64,000 bases of DNA. Origin: Thermoplasmatales archaeon (GTDB lineage: Archaea; Thermoplasmatota; Thermoplasmata; Thermoplasmatales; GCA-001856825). This document shows positions 1-10,236 of this stretch, in pieces. A program made the position numbers and the translations under genes. The DNA lies in contig JAJSLL010000001.1 of the NCBI GenBank assembly GCA_026127935.1, positions 1 through 64,000 of the forward strand, written 5' to 3'. The notes under the pieces were generated by a model. It did no database searches, was not told the origin of the DNA, and saw only the letters and a program-made list of their open reading frames with translations. How positions within the stretch are numbered: position 1 is the stretch's first letter; every line of letters begins with the position of its first letter.

Positions 1-17
1 AAATCCCGGTCCCGGCC
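1..17 (+). tRNA. 3' end of a tRNA truncated by the window edge (possibly tRNA-His)
   Basis: aaatcccggtcccggcc fits the end of a T-loop (..aaat), T-stem 3' strand cccgg, acceptor 3' strand tcccggc and discriminator c; C73 is typical of tRNA-His. The 5' part is outside the window. Confidence 0.5.
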
Positions 18-269
18 CTGATATAGATTCCAATTGCAAGAAATCAAGGACATTTCCGAGCGTTTACACAAGGCTATTCGAACACAATTTTTTAACTATT
101 TCAAATTTCCACTTTTATAATTACCCGATAATCCAACAGATTTCGTTATAGATGCATTATTTAAGAATAATTAAGTTTGTTTTATATTAATAGACTTTGG
201 TGTTTTAGGAGGGTAAATATTCAGCAATGTTTAAGCCAAGTTTTCCCATAGACATTTTTAGGTGATGAA

Positions 270-2975
270 TTGACAGAAAATTCTAGTTCCAACAACTCGC
301 CTACTACACCTAAAAAAACCAATAAAAGAACAATCGGAATTGTAATAGCAGTAGTTATCATCGTAATTATTGCCGGTGTTGTGGCTGGCGTAGTGTTGAC
401 TAAACAAAAACAGAGCTCAACTCCTCTAGCAATTTCCCCTTCTGTCTCATCAGTACAGACATCTGTGGGGACACCGCTTACTTTTACCACAGGAGTGACG
501 GCTAACATGCCATTTTCCAAAGCAGTATGGAATTTTGGGAATGGAGTGGAAAAGACTGTAACATCCAATTTGGGAGAAATATCTTATGCCTACAGTAGCC
601 CAGGCAGTTATCTTGTAGCTGTCACAGTTTATGCTACGAATGGTTCAACACTGACAAATTATCAGGGCCTTTTCGGGGTAACAATAATCCCGCAAACTGT
701 CGTTAATGGCGCAGCAATCTACGGAGGAATAACTATTAACTTGGCATCAGGAGGAACGACAAATCAGACAATTCCAGCTGGAGGATTTGAAAACATGACA
801 TTCTCTGGAAGTCTGCTTATACAGCCCCTCACTGTTGGTTCTTCAGTTCCTGGCGCTCTCAACTACACAATATCATCGTTTGTCTGGAACATAGACAGTG
901 GCAACTCAATAATTGACGACAACAATACTGGCTTGCCTGAAACAGTCAACGTAACCTTCAGTTCCTCTGGGATTCACACTGTTGATCTAATCACAAATAC
1001 TACATCAGGAACAAGTACGGCGACTGGTAGCTATTTCCTCACGATTGCAGCAGGTAATTATTCAATCTCATCGAAACCTATCCCTGTCAGCATAAATAAG
1101 AACCAGCTTGTGAATGCAATATTCTTCTCCGGAGGTCCTACAACATTTGACCCTGCTATAAACTACGACCTGCTTGGTTACGAAGTGTTGAACAATGTCT
1201 ACCAGGGACTTGTCTATTATAACGGTAGCTCGACATCTCAATTCAACCCTGTAATAGCGACAAACATTCCTACCGTTCAGAATGGTGAAGTAAATGCGAA
1301 TCACACTGTTTGGACTTTCTACATTAACAAATCAATAAAGTTCTCCAATGGAGATCCTGTCACGCCTTACGACGTATACCAGTCAATAGCGAGGACCCTC
1401 CTGTTCTCAAATGATCCAGGGTGCCCCGGATGGATCACAGCTCACATAATGCTACCCGGACCATCGATATATGGACCGTTCAACACTAGTTTCTATTGGA
1501 TACATCACGCAATAACTTGGAATAACACCACAAACTCGGTCACCTTCCACTTGATGCCGGCAAGTGCGACTTGGCTGCCAAATGCGACAGCATCATACGG
1601 CGGACAGAACTATGGAAATTTGAACCAGTCGTACCAGATTGAAGATTATGGAGGAGGACAGTACTTCTTACAGATAATGGCACTCATCTACAACTTCGTA
1701 CTGGATAATAGCTGGCTGAATTCCCACGGAGCAGGTCTAGCAAACACCAGCGCTGCGTACCAGAATTACATCCAGGACGGCAACGAGTCGCACTGGGTCC
1801 AATATCTGCACTACAACACAATGGGAACTGGCCCCTATGAGGAATCTCTGTACGAACCTGCACAAGAAACTGTACTTACTGTGAATCCTTATTATCAGCA
1901 AACCCCCGGAAACCCTGCTCCTTCGAAACTGATTCCCAAGATAATCTTGGAATATGAGTCAAACGACGCAACATCAATCTCCCAGATAGCTTCCGGATAT
2001 GCACAGGTAGGTATGAACGCATTTCCACCTTCAGAGACTCAACAAGCCCTCAATCTTGAAAAACAGGGCATTCTGAAATCGTTCAGTTTCTCGGAGTTGG
2101 CGGCTTATACCTGGGTCTACAACCTGAACTTAAACGTTTCAGGAGCGAAGCTTCTTGACGGACAGACGAACATTAATCAATTCTTCTTCGCAAACCTAAG
2201 CGTCAGAAAAGCGTTCTCCTATGCATACAACTACACCTATGCAATAAATGATGCAAACTCCTTCGACGGAATACCGTTTGTCAGCGCACTGACAGGTCTG
2301 ATACCCAATGGAATGCCAAACTATCCAGGCAATATATCAGCGCAGTTCAATCAGAACCAGAGCATCTCTCTTGCGAGATATTACTGGAACCAGACTAATT
2401 ACTCAAAGACTGGAAAGACTTACTATCTCCCAATAGTCTCGCAGCAAGGCAATCCGCAATTTGATGCGGAAGTAACTGTCTGGATCGCAGCCTTACAGGC
2501 AATGAGCGGCGGCCATGTGCAACCGGAACTCGTCGATCTTTCTTCGAATGAAATCAGCTCGCTTTCTTCTGCGCCGAGCCTAAACCCGATCCCGATTACG
2601 GTGCAGGAATGGTTCTTCGATTACCCTGACCCATCTGACTTCGTCGGGCCGTTCTACCAGGAATACGGAATATTCTCCTTCCCAGACGGACTTATGCAGG
2701 AACCCGGATTCAACCAGACTACAAATCCGAGCCAATGGGCAAACATAACAGAGATGTGGAATTTGTTTGACCAGGCAAACGGACAGACCAACTATACTCT
2801 GAGAACCAAACAGTACTGGCAAGCAGAAACGATAGCGCTCAACCTCTACCTTTATGTTGGAACCGTACAACCCCTAGAAGTGCTGTACTACAGTCCGTAC
2901 ATAGTCAAGGCAACTCTGGACCCATCCATGCTGACTCCAGGCACACTGGTCTACTACTTCATTCAGTACTCATAA
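270..2975 (+). CDS. ABC transporter substrate-binding protein, family 5 (peptide/oligosaccharide type), with N-terminal TM anchor and PKD-like domain(s)
   Basis: 901 aa ORF from TTG with upstream ggtga; N-terminal TM RTIGIVIAVVIIVIIAGVVAGVVL; PKD-like 'AVWNFGNGVEKTV..YAYSSPGSYLVAVTVY'; SBP_bac_5-like 'GGPTTFDPAINYDLLGYEVLNNVYQGLVYY'. Confidence 0.85.
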   Translation: MTENSSSNNSPTTPKKTNKRTIGIVIAVVIIVIIAGVVAGVVLTKQKQSSTPLAISPSVSSVQTSVGTPLTFTTGVTANMPFSKAVWNFGNGVEKTVTSNLGEISYAYSSPGSYLVAVTVYATNGSTLTNYQGLFGVTIIPQTVVNGAAIYGGITINLASGGTTNQTIPAGGFENMTFSGSLLIQPLTVGSSVPGALNYTISSFVWNIDSGNSIIDDNNTGLPETVNVTFSSSGIHTVDLITNTTSGTSTATGSYFLTIAAGNYSISSKPIPVSINKNQLVNAIFFSGGPTTFDPAINYDLLGYEVLNNVYQGLVYYNGSSTSQFNPVIATNIPTVQNGEVNANHTVWTFYINKSIKFSNGDPVTPYDVYQSIARTLLFSNDPGCPGWITAHIMLPGPSIYGPFNTSFYWIHHAITWNNTTNSVTFHLMPASATWLPNATASYGGQNYGNLNQSYQIEDYGGGQYFLQIMALIYNFVLDNSWLNSHGAGLANTSAAYQNYIQDGNESHWVQYLHYNTMGTGPYEESLYEPAQETVLTVNPYYQQTPGNPAPSKLIPKIILEYESNDATSISQIASGYAQVGMNAFPPSETQQALNLEKQGILKSFSFSELAAYTWVYNLNLNVSGAKLLDGQTNINQFFFANLSVRKAFSYAYNYTYAINDANSFDGIPFVSALTGLIPNGMPNYPGNISAQFNQNQSISLARYYWNQTNYSKTGKTYYLPIVSQQGNPQFDAEVTVWIAALQAMSGGHVQPELVDLSSNEISSLSSAPSLNPIPITVQEWFFDYPDPSDFVGPFYQEYGIFSFPDGLMQEPGFNQTTNPSQWANITEMWNLFDQANGQTNYTLRTKQYWQAETIALNLYLYVGTVQPLEVLYYSPYIVKATLDPSMLTPGTLVYYFIQYS

Positions 2976-2986
2976 TCATTCGATCT

Positions 2987-3020
2987 TATTTTTTCCTTTT
3001 TTTTTATTCAATTTTTAACA
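2987..3020 (+). terminator. T-rich archaeal-type terminator after the SBP gene
   Basis: cttattttttcctttttttttattcaattttt just downstream of the stop. Confidence 0.5.
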
Positions 3021-3098
3021 ATTCTGTAATTCTAACAGTCTTTAAGGTGGAAGAACTATTTCCAATATTTACAATCACATCGGTTTGCAGTAACATTT

Positions 3099-3347
3099 TT
3101 GAGATTTCAAAGCAGTCCACTTCTGCTGATTTGCAAGAGCTACGAAAATCCGGTGAGATTTTCATATTTCCAGAAGATCCTTCTTCAGATCAGTGCTAAC
3201 TCTCTTTCATCTTCCTTGGATGATCTGCTACAGAGACACCTGGTCAAGAGAGAAATAATAGTTTCAAAGCCATCTGAGGTGAATATTCTCAGACTGAAGA
3301 AGGAAAGATTATTACGGAAATTGCAGCACCCTTCTTCCTATACGTAG
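3099..3347 (+). CDS. short ORF, possible winged-helix (HxlR/ArsR-like) remnant
   Basis: FQKILLQISANSLSSSLDDLLQRHLVKREIIVSKPSEV resembles an HxlR-type wHTH core; too short for a normal full protein. Confidence 0.3.
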   Translation: MRFQSSPLLLICKSYENPVRFSYFQKILLQISANSLSSSLDDLLQRHLVKREIIVSKPSEVNILRLKKERLLRKLQHPSSYT

Positions 3348-3474
3348 GAATCGTAGGAGGATACTACAGGGATGTTTCATTAAAACTCAAATCTATGACC
3401 GTCTGATACGATTTACTGGATCATGCTCCTGTATAATCGCTATCATTTAGTAGTATCATCCCTTAAATCAACCA

Positions 3475-3987
3475 ATGCACATTCCAGAGACGGTCGGATG
3501 GCGTGACGAAAATGAAATCATTCAGATGAAAAAAGGAATGGAATATGCAGCCGTTGCGATAGTAATTAACAACGATAGGATCGTGATCGAAAAAAGAAAT
3601 TCTACCAAGGATGATCCGTGGTCTGGCCAGTTTTCACTTCCGGGAGGCCATTACTCAAAAGTTGAGCGGACTCTTAGGGAGACTGCGGTGAGAGAGACCT
3701 TAGAGGAAACAGGATTAAACCTGAATAAGAATTCCACTTACATGGGACATTTTGGCCCGTTCTCCCCTGGAAACAAACCCAACATGGAAGTCTATGCATA
3801 TGCATTCGAAATGGAACAGCCTACCCCACTGGTTTCTTCGAAGGAATCGGAATACCTATTCTGGGTCGCTCTCTCAGATCTGGTTCAAACCAACGAAGCA
3901 ATAATACCAGCTTACAGGACCAGGGAAGGACTGATATGGGGACTGACGGCAAGAATCATCGAGAGGTTCATGCTATTTTGTAAATAG
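3475..3987 (+). CDS. NUDIX hydrolase
   Basis: Nudix box pattern 'GGHYSKVERTLRETAVRETLEETGL'. Confidence 0.9.
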   Translation: MHIPETVGWRDENEIIQMKKGMEYAAVAIVINNDRIVIEKRNSTKDDPWSGQFSLPGGHYSKVERTLRETAVRETLEETGLNLNKNSTYMGHFGPFSPGNKPNMEVYAYAFEMEQPTPLVSSKESEYLFWVALSDLVQTNEAIIPAYRTREGLIWGLTARIIERFMLFCK

Positions 3988-4027
3988 AATACGAAATAAT
4001 TTTATATTCGCTCTGTTGGAATAGTAT

Positions 4028-5974
4028 ATGACAAAGGGTCCGAATCCTCTTCCATTCGATTCTTTTATGAATCCCGGACTGGGAAAATATTCGAAGGTTT
4101 ACAGGGAATCAATTGAAGCTCCTGAGAAATTTTACGAAGGTGCTGCGTGGATACTTGACTGGTATTCCAAGTGGGATTCCGTTCTCGACAAGAGCAACGA
4201 ACCTTACTACAAGTGGTTTGTAAACGGCAAGTTGAACGTGTGTTACAATGCCGTTGATAGACACGCCAATGGGAATAGGAGAAACAAGGCTGCATACATA
4301 TGGGTCGATGAGAAAGGAAATGAAAAAATTGTCACCTACAGGGGCCTTTACAGACGTGTCAATGCAGTTGCGAGGGCACTTCGTGAGATGGGAATACGGA
4401 AGGGAGACAGGATTGCAATATACATGCCAATGATCATAGAAGAACCAGTGGCAATGCTCGCAGCTGCAAGAATAGGGGCTGTTTTTACCCTGATCTTTTC
4501 AGGATTCGGAGCCGAGGCAATTGCGGAACGAATAAACGATTGCGGTGCAAGATTGGTAATAACTGCGGACGGAGGGTACAGAAGGGGCAAGATCGTTCCG
4601 CTCAAGGAATCCGTCGACCGTGCACTCGAACTCACAAAAACTGTTGAAACAGTCATAGTCGTAAAACACACTGGCTCAGAAATCAACATGGTCGAAGGAA
4701 GGGACTACTGGTACCATGATGTTGTTCAAGACAAGGAATTGGTTGAACCTGAGAGGATGGATTCCAACGATCCATTGTTCATTCTGTATACCTCCGGAAC
4801 TACCGGGAAACCGAAGGGGGTCGTGCACGGAAACGGAGGGTATGCAGTATGGATCGCCAACACGCTAAAGTGGGCGTTCGACCCGCAGGAGAACGACAGG
4901 TGGTGGTGTGCAGCCGATATCGGCTGGATCACTGGTCATAGCTATATCGTATTTGCCCCCCTGATACTCGGACTGACTTCGATTCTATATGAAGGCAGTT
5001 TTGACTATCCAACCCCGGATCAAATTTGGAAATTGATAGCGTACTATGAGGTCGACATATTGTACACGTCTCCAACGGCAATCCGCGCACTTATGAAGTA
5101 TGGAGACGAGTACCCTAAGAACCATAATCTCTCTTCGTTGCGCGTCCTCGGTTCTGTAGGCGAACCAATAAACCCAGTAGCCTGGGAATGGTATTATGAA
5201 AAGATCGGTAGCTCCCAGTGTCCAATCATAGACACTTACTGGCAAACTGAAACGGGCGGATTTGTGATAAGTCCGGCAATTGGGATAGGCGTTGCACCAC
5301 TGAAACCTGGATCCGCTACGCTTCCACTGCCAGGAATAGATCCTGTAATAATGGATCAAGACGGGAAGGAATTGCCAGCAGGGGAGAAGGGGTTCTTAGT
5401 AATCAGAAAACCTTGGCCCGGACTGATGACCGGGCTGAACAACGATGACGGAAAGTACAGGTCGATGTACTTTGGTAAATTCAAGAATATGTACTTCACA
5501 GGTGACTACGCCATCAAAGACAAGGATGGTTATTACTGGTTGCTCGGAAGGGCAGACGAGGTGCTCAAGGTGTCCGGACATAGAATAGGGACTATTGAGA
5601 TCGAAGATGCTTTGCTCTCGACAGGCATTGTTGCAGAGGCTGGAGTGTTCGGCAAATCACATCAGGTGAAGGGTGAAAGTATAGTCTCGTTCGTAGTGCT
5701 TAAGAGTGGAACTTCTTCAGAATCACCGATAGATATGATCAAGAATGGAGTGAGACACAATTTCGGTCCTATCCTTATTCCAGACGAAATACACATAGTT
5801 GGTTCACTGCCAAAGACAAGAAGTGGAAAGATAATGAGAAGGATAATCAAGGCAGTTTACCAGGATCAGATACCTGGAGATATTACCACGCTGGAATCTG
5901 GAGCATCGATCGAGGAGATAAAAGAAGCTATAGAGAAATTTAGGAAGGAACTGAAAATGACAAATGGCCAGTGA
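4028..5974 (+). CDS. acs: acetyl-CoA synthetase / acyl-CoA synthetase (AMP-forming)
   Basis: 648 aa; 'LYTSGTTGKPKGVVH', 'YWQTETGG', 'GRADEVLKVSGHRIGTIEIE', 'PKTRSGKIMRR'. Confidence 0.92.
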   Translation: MTKGPNPLPFDSFMNPGLGKYSKVYRESIEAPEKFYEGAAWILDWYSKWDSVLDKSNEPYYKWFVNGKLNVCYNAVDRHANGNRRNKAAYIWVDEKGNEKIVTYRGLYRRVNAVARALREMGIRKGDRIAIYMPMIIEEPVAMLAAARIGAVFTLIFSGFGAEAIAERINDCGARLVITADGGYRRGKIVPLKESVDRALELTKTVETVIVVKHTGSEINMVEGRDYWYHDVVQDKELVEPERMDSNDPLFILYTSGTTGKPKGVVHGNGGYAVWIANTLKWAFDPQENDRWWCAADIGWITGHSYIVFAPLILGLTSILYEGSFDYPTPDQIWKLIAYYEVDILYTSPTAIRALMKYGDEYPKNHNLSSLRVLGSVGEPINPVAWEWYYEKIGSSQCPIIDTYWQTETGGFVISPAIGIGVAPLKPGSATLPLPGIDPVIMDQDGKELPAGEKGFLVIRKPWPGLMTGLNNDDGKYRSMYFGKFKNMYFTGDYAIKDKDGYYWLLGRADEVLKVSGHRIGTIEIEDALLSTGIVAEAGVFGKSHQVKGESIVSFVVLKSGTSSESPIDMIKNGVRHNFGPILIPDEIHIVGSLPKTRSGKIMRRIIKAVYQDQIPGDITTLESGASIEEIKEAIEKFRKELKMTNGQ

Positions 5975-6093
5975 CCAAAAGAAAATGCGGATGTGAGGGA
6001 TAAATGCGGTGTATGCAATTGGTGATGCGATTTGTATAAACCGTCAGAACAGAAAATATGGAAAAAGGGAATTGAATAAAAATAAGAGGAAAA

Positions 6094-7677
6094 TCACTCG
6101 GGTGGAATCTCTTTGTACGCCGCGGTTATGTTTATTCCCATCCTCTTGTTAACGAAGTACATCACGACGAATATTATCGCTGCCACAATGTAGACGCTCC
6201 CTATCGTAATCCCGGTGGTAGAATTTATTGGCATGAGGTATGAATTCCAGAGCCCTATGATACCATATATAATGCCAGCAAGTGCAATAACTCCAAGCCA
6301 CGTGATAAGTGGAACACCTGCAATCTTTCTCTTGATTACAAATGAGTTGTTGTATAGATCTTTCTTCATGAAGGGGATCAGGATTGCCGTGATGGCTGGA
6401 ATGATGAATCCAAAGTCGAATATAGGGATTATATCTACGATAGCAGCTGCAGGTATGTACGCATAGGCTAGGAGTCCAACTATTCCAATAATTCCTACTG
6501 TTACGATCGAGATCACTGGCGCCTTAGTCCTGGTCGACACTTTGCTGAAGATCGTTGGAACTGCTCTGTCGAATGACCAGCCGAAGAGGTACCTTGATGC
6601 TCCGATCATGGTAGGTATGAAGAAGACAACATCAGGGAGCCAGAATACCAGTATACCTAGAATAGGAATTATCGGATTTGCGTAGACCAAGGAAATAAAG
6701 AACGGGGTGTACGTTCCAATGAAGGAAAATGGAAGGGTGTTTCCGTTTGCATAGTTGTAGGCCCAGGCGGTCATGAATTGTTGGCCAAATGCGTGGAATG
6801 TTGTGAAATAGAATGCCAGGTAAAACACAAGTATAACGACCAGCGCATACAGAATGGCGATTGGTAGTGATTTCTTGACCTGTTTCATTTCTCCAGACCA
6901 GTTTGCAGGGAGGGTATACCAAGTGAAGGCGTACCAGGAAATCGGGAGGGCCATTAGAGTAGTTGCAAGGCCAGGCTTGTATAGGAGTCCGTTGGAGAGG
7001 GCTGATGATATGACACCTGAATATGCTCCACTGCCTGCGAACTTATCAAAAGCGGTCGCGAATGTTCCCTGAGAGATTGTGGCCGTTATTCCAAACAGAG
7101 CGATTGTTGTGATCACTTCAATTATTCCTGTGATAAAGATAAGTGTAAATGCCTTTTTAGTTGGAACAAATGCAAGCACCAACAGGAATATGACAATTAT
7201 GACCACTGCGGAAATAACAGACGCATCTTTCGTGAGCATTGCCGCAGCAATATTCTGCAGAGCTATGTTCGAGTTCATAAATCCATATGTGTATATGGCG
7301 TATCCGAGGTATTGAGCGCCAAAGTAGGAATATATCCCCAAACTGAACACGTAAGCAAAGAACAGACCAAAAGAATTCAGGAAACCTAAAACAGAATTCA
7401 AGCCGCGACTAACGAAAACGTAGTCTCCACCCGACCTTGGCATCGAGATACCAAAAATGGTGTAGACCGCTCCAAGAGCAACGCTGGGAATGAACATCAC
7501 GGCCAGAGCCAGATATATGTTTGCACCAGGAGACAGAAATAGCAGGGAAATCAGAAAAATAGGTACTCCCCCGGTAACTAGTGCAAAAGTTGCAAAAAAT
7601 GAGCCTCCACCACCGACATTTCTCACCAAGCCCGTCGCGTCTCTCACAAAAACTTTAATTCCTTGCGATTGAGCCAT
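6094..7677 (-). CDS. APC-superfamily amino acid permease
   Basis: 527 aa polytopic; 'MPRSGGDYVFVSRGLN' typical of APC permeases. Confidence 0.85.
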   Translation of the reverse strand: MAQSQGIKVFVRDATGLVRNVGGGGSFFATFALVTGGVPIFLISLLFLSPGANIYLALAVMFIPSVALGAVYTIFGISMPRSGGDYVFVSRGLNSVLGFLNSFGLFFAYVFSLGIYSYFGAQYLGYAIYTYGFMNSNIALQNIAAAMLTKDASVISAVVIIVIFLLVLAFVPTKKAFTLIFITGIIEVITTIALFGITATISQGTFATAFDKFAGSGAYSGVISSALSNGLLYKPGLATTLMALPISWYAFTWYTLPANWSGEMKQVKKSLPIAILYALVVILVFYLAFYFTTFHAFGQQFMTAWAYNYANGNTLPFSFIGTYTPFFISLVYANPIIPILGILVFWLPDVVFFIPTMIGASRYLFGWSFDRAVPTIFSKVSTRTKAPVISIVTVGIIGIVGLLAYAYIPAAAIVDIIPIFDFGFIIPAITAILIPFMKKDLYNNSFVIKRKIAGVPLITWLGVIALAGIIYGIIGLWNSYLMPINSTTGITIGSVYIVAAIIFVVMYFVNKRMGINITAAYKEIPPE

Positions 7678-7844
7678 AGATTAATACACATCCTGATTAT
7701 AAATTAAATTTACCTTTAATGAGTCTAATCGAGGACTAAGGAAAATAAATCTTTGTACCAATGAGAAGTGAGAAAATTTTTTCCAGTTTGAACTCATGAA
7801 GAGAAACATCTCAACCTCTATATGGAAACCGGGCATGTGAATCA

Positions 7845-8702
7845 GTGTCTGGTGTCCTAAAATTTGCGGGTTCTTCCGAGGATTACGGATCTTCCCGGTT
7901 TGTTGTTTATGGAGTTCCTTTTGATTCGACAACTTCTTTTCGATCAGGACAGAGATTTGCACCAAACAGAATAAGAGAAGCATCATCGACCCTCGAGAGG
8001 TTTGTCTTCGAGCGAAAGTTCAACGTCAAGGAGATGGGTCTCTTCGATAGAGGAGACCTAGAGTCAACGGTAAGTCCGAAGAAAATGAAGAACGAGGTTT
8101 CCAAAAACTTCAGGGATCTTCTTAATGACAGAAAGTACTCAATCATGTTGGGTGGAGAACACTCTGTGTCGATAGGAGTGGGCGAAAATCTTGATGACGA
8201 AAATGTCTCAGTTCTTTTCATGGACGCACACCCAGACTTCAGAGATTCACTCCTTGATGAAAGGTTGAGTCACGGTTCCGTAGCGAGACGGATGATCGAT
8301 GTCTTGGGTATAGAAAGAGTTGGGGCTATTGGACTGAGAGCGATCTCAAGAGAGGAATATCAGGACCCACTGTTTTCGAGGTACAACTTCTTCACGACTG
8401 AAGAAGTGAGGAGGTATGGGCCCAAGGCAATAATCGACAAACTATTCAAGAAAGTGAAATCCAAGAAAATCTATCTATCCTTAGACTTAGACGTAATGGA
8501 TCCTGCCTACGCTCCTGGGGTAGCGACACCCGAACCATTCGGACTGGATCCATTCCACATCAAGGAAGTCATTAATGTCTTGGGCAAGAGATTGATGGGT
8601 GCAGATATTGTGGAACTGAGTCCTCCCTATGACAATGGAAATACTGCAGTGTTGGCGGCAAGGTTGGTACAGGAGATAATCTCGTCCAGCGTTGTTTCCT
8701 GA
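7845..8702 (+). CDS. speB: agmatinase / ureohydrolase family
   Basis: 'LGGEHSVSIGV', 'DAHPDFRDS', 'SLDLDVMDPAYAPGVATPEP' metal-binding motifs. Confidence 0.88.
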   Translation: MSGVLKFAGSSEDYGSSRFVVYGVPFDSTTSFRSGQRFAPNRIREASSTLERFVFERKFNVKEMGLFDRGDLESTVSPKKMKNEVSKNFRDLLNDRKYSIMLGGEHSVSIGVGENLDDENVSVLFMDAHPDFRDSLLDERLSHGSVARRMIDVLGIERVGAIGLRAISREEYQDPLFSRYNFFTTEEVRRYGPKAIIDKLFKKVKSKKIYLSLDLDVMDPAYAPGVATPEPFGLDPFHIKEVINVLGKRLMGADIVELSPPYDNGNTAVLAARLVQEIISSSVVS

Positions 8703-8871
8703 CTTGAGGTAGAGCCAAAACCAGCGATCGAAAATTATCCCAGTCTGGGGTACATCGATGTTAAGACAAATTTTCCTCAGTTAGAGGAGATAAGAGAAAT
8801 TAATTCGCACTTTATCAAAAGCGTAAAAAACAAATCCATTGGGGAGATAATCGATAGTAGGGGTTGTTATA

Positions 8872-10233
8872 GTGGATGAAAAAGGATTTTATTTCCCAAC
8901 CACGAAAAATACATCCAAGTCCAAGGATGTTTGGAAGGAGAGCTTAAAATATACTCCGTACGGAGTGCACTCGAATTATCGTGCCCTGGACCCGTATCCG
9001 ATGTATTTCAGGAAAGCACATGGGTCTAAGATCGAGGATGTGGACGGAAATCTTTACACAGACTTTAACATGGCATTTGGGGTACTGACGACAGGTCATT
9101 CGAATCCTGCACTCCTGAAGAAACTTAGAGATCGCTTAGAGAATGGGACCATACTCGGTTTCGAGTACGGAGATTCCCACAAGCTTGCCAGATTGGTGAC
9201 AAGCAGATTCAAGACGGATTTGGTGAGATTTTCTACAACTGGAGGAGAAGCAACGACTGCTGCAACAAGATTCGCCAGGGCATTTACCGGCAGGGAAAAG
9301 ATCATAAAATTTGAGGGGTGCTACCACGGGTCCCACGATCTTCTTCTTGTTAGCACTAAACCATCTAGAGGAAAGGCGGGTAACCCCAAGTTTCCAAATG
9401 CGGTTCCCTCCGGAACGGGGATTCCATCATCAGCTCTCGCAGACACAATAGTCCTGCCATTCAATGACGCTGACGCCCTCAGAGAAGCATTTAGAAGAGA
9501 CCACGACAAGATAGCCGGTGCAATTCTGGAGCCGGTTCCGATGAATATGGGACTCGTTCTTCCCAAGAAGGGGTTCCTTGAGGAGCTCAGGAAGCTGACG
9601 GAAGAGAATAACTCTGTACTGATTTTCGACGAGGTGAAAACTGGGTCCAAACACTATGGAGGAGCTGCGGAGTATTTCAAGATCAAACCTGACCTCATAA
9701 CGCTTGGGAAAGCTATAGGTGGAGGAATACCCATATCAGCGGTCACGGGTAAAACAGAGGTAATGCAGACAATAGGTCCAGGAAAGACCCCTCATGCTGG
9801 TACCTTTAACTCAAATCCCCTTTCAATAGATGCTGGGATAGCATCAATGGAGAACATACTCACCGAAGCCAATCTGAAAAATGCAGAGTCACTGAGCAGT
9901 AAGTTATCCAAGGCATACAGGGACATTATAGATGACAATGGGATCCCCCTCGGAGTACAGGACTGGAGTGTGAGTGGATCCATCTACTTCACGACCAAGA
10001 AGATAGAGAACTGGAGGGATTTCCTGACAACGAATGTCAACCAGTGGTACCGCTACTACTACATGATGCTTGACAAGGGAATAATCCCAGCGGCCCCAGG
10101 GCCCGATGAACAGTGGACGGTCTCAGTAATGCACTCAAGAGAGGACATAGATAATCACATCGAGGCATTCAAGGATGTCTCGGAGAACTTAAAACACGTG
10201 GCGTCTGAACTTCAGATAGAGGAGGCTCTATAG
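8872..10233 (+). CDS. class III aminotransferase, glutamate-1-semialdehyde 2,1-aminomutase-like
   Basis: 453 aa from GTG; 'TTGGEATTAATRFARAFTGREKIIKFEGCYHGSHD', 'FDEVKTG', 'LGKAIGGGIPISAVTG', 'HAGTFNSNPLSIDAG'. Confidence 0.85.
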   Translation: MDEKGFYFPTTKNTSKSKDVWKESLKYTPYGVHSNYRALDPYPMYFRKAHGSKIEDVDGNLYTDFNMAFGVLTTGHSNPALLKKLRDRLENGTILGFEYGDSHKLARLVTSRFKTDLVRFSTTGGEATTAATRFARAFTGREKIIKFEGCYHGSHDLLLVSTKPSRGKAGNPKFPNAVPSGTGIPSSALADTIVLPFNDADALREAFRRDHDKIAGAILEPVPMNMGLVLPKKGFLEELRKLTEENNSVLIFDEVKTGSKHYGGAAEYFKIKPDLITLGKAIGGGIPISAVTGKTEVMQTIGPGKTPHAGTFNSNPLSIDAGIASMENILTEANLKNAESLSSKLSKAYRDIIDDNGIPLGVQDWSVSGSIYFTTKKIENWRDFLTTNVNQWYRYYYMMLDKGIIPAAPGPDEQWTVSVMHSREDIDNHIEAFKDVSENLKHVASELQIEEAL

Positions 10234-10236
10234 CCT

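Noticed and set aside
4065-4689. Antisense and alternative-frame ORFs inside acs (4065-4295, 4248-4433, 4348-4689)
   Set aside because: Fully overlapped by a strongly supported acyl-CoA synthetase ORF; no recognisable motifs.
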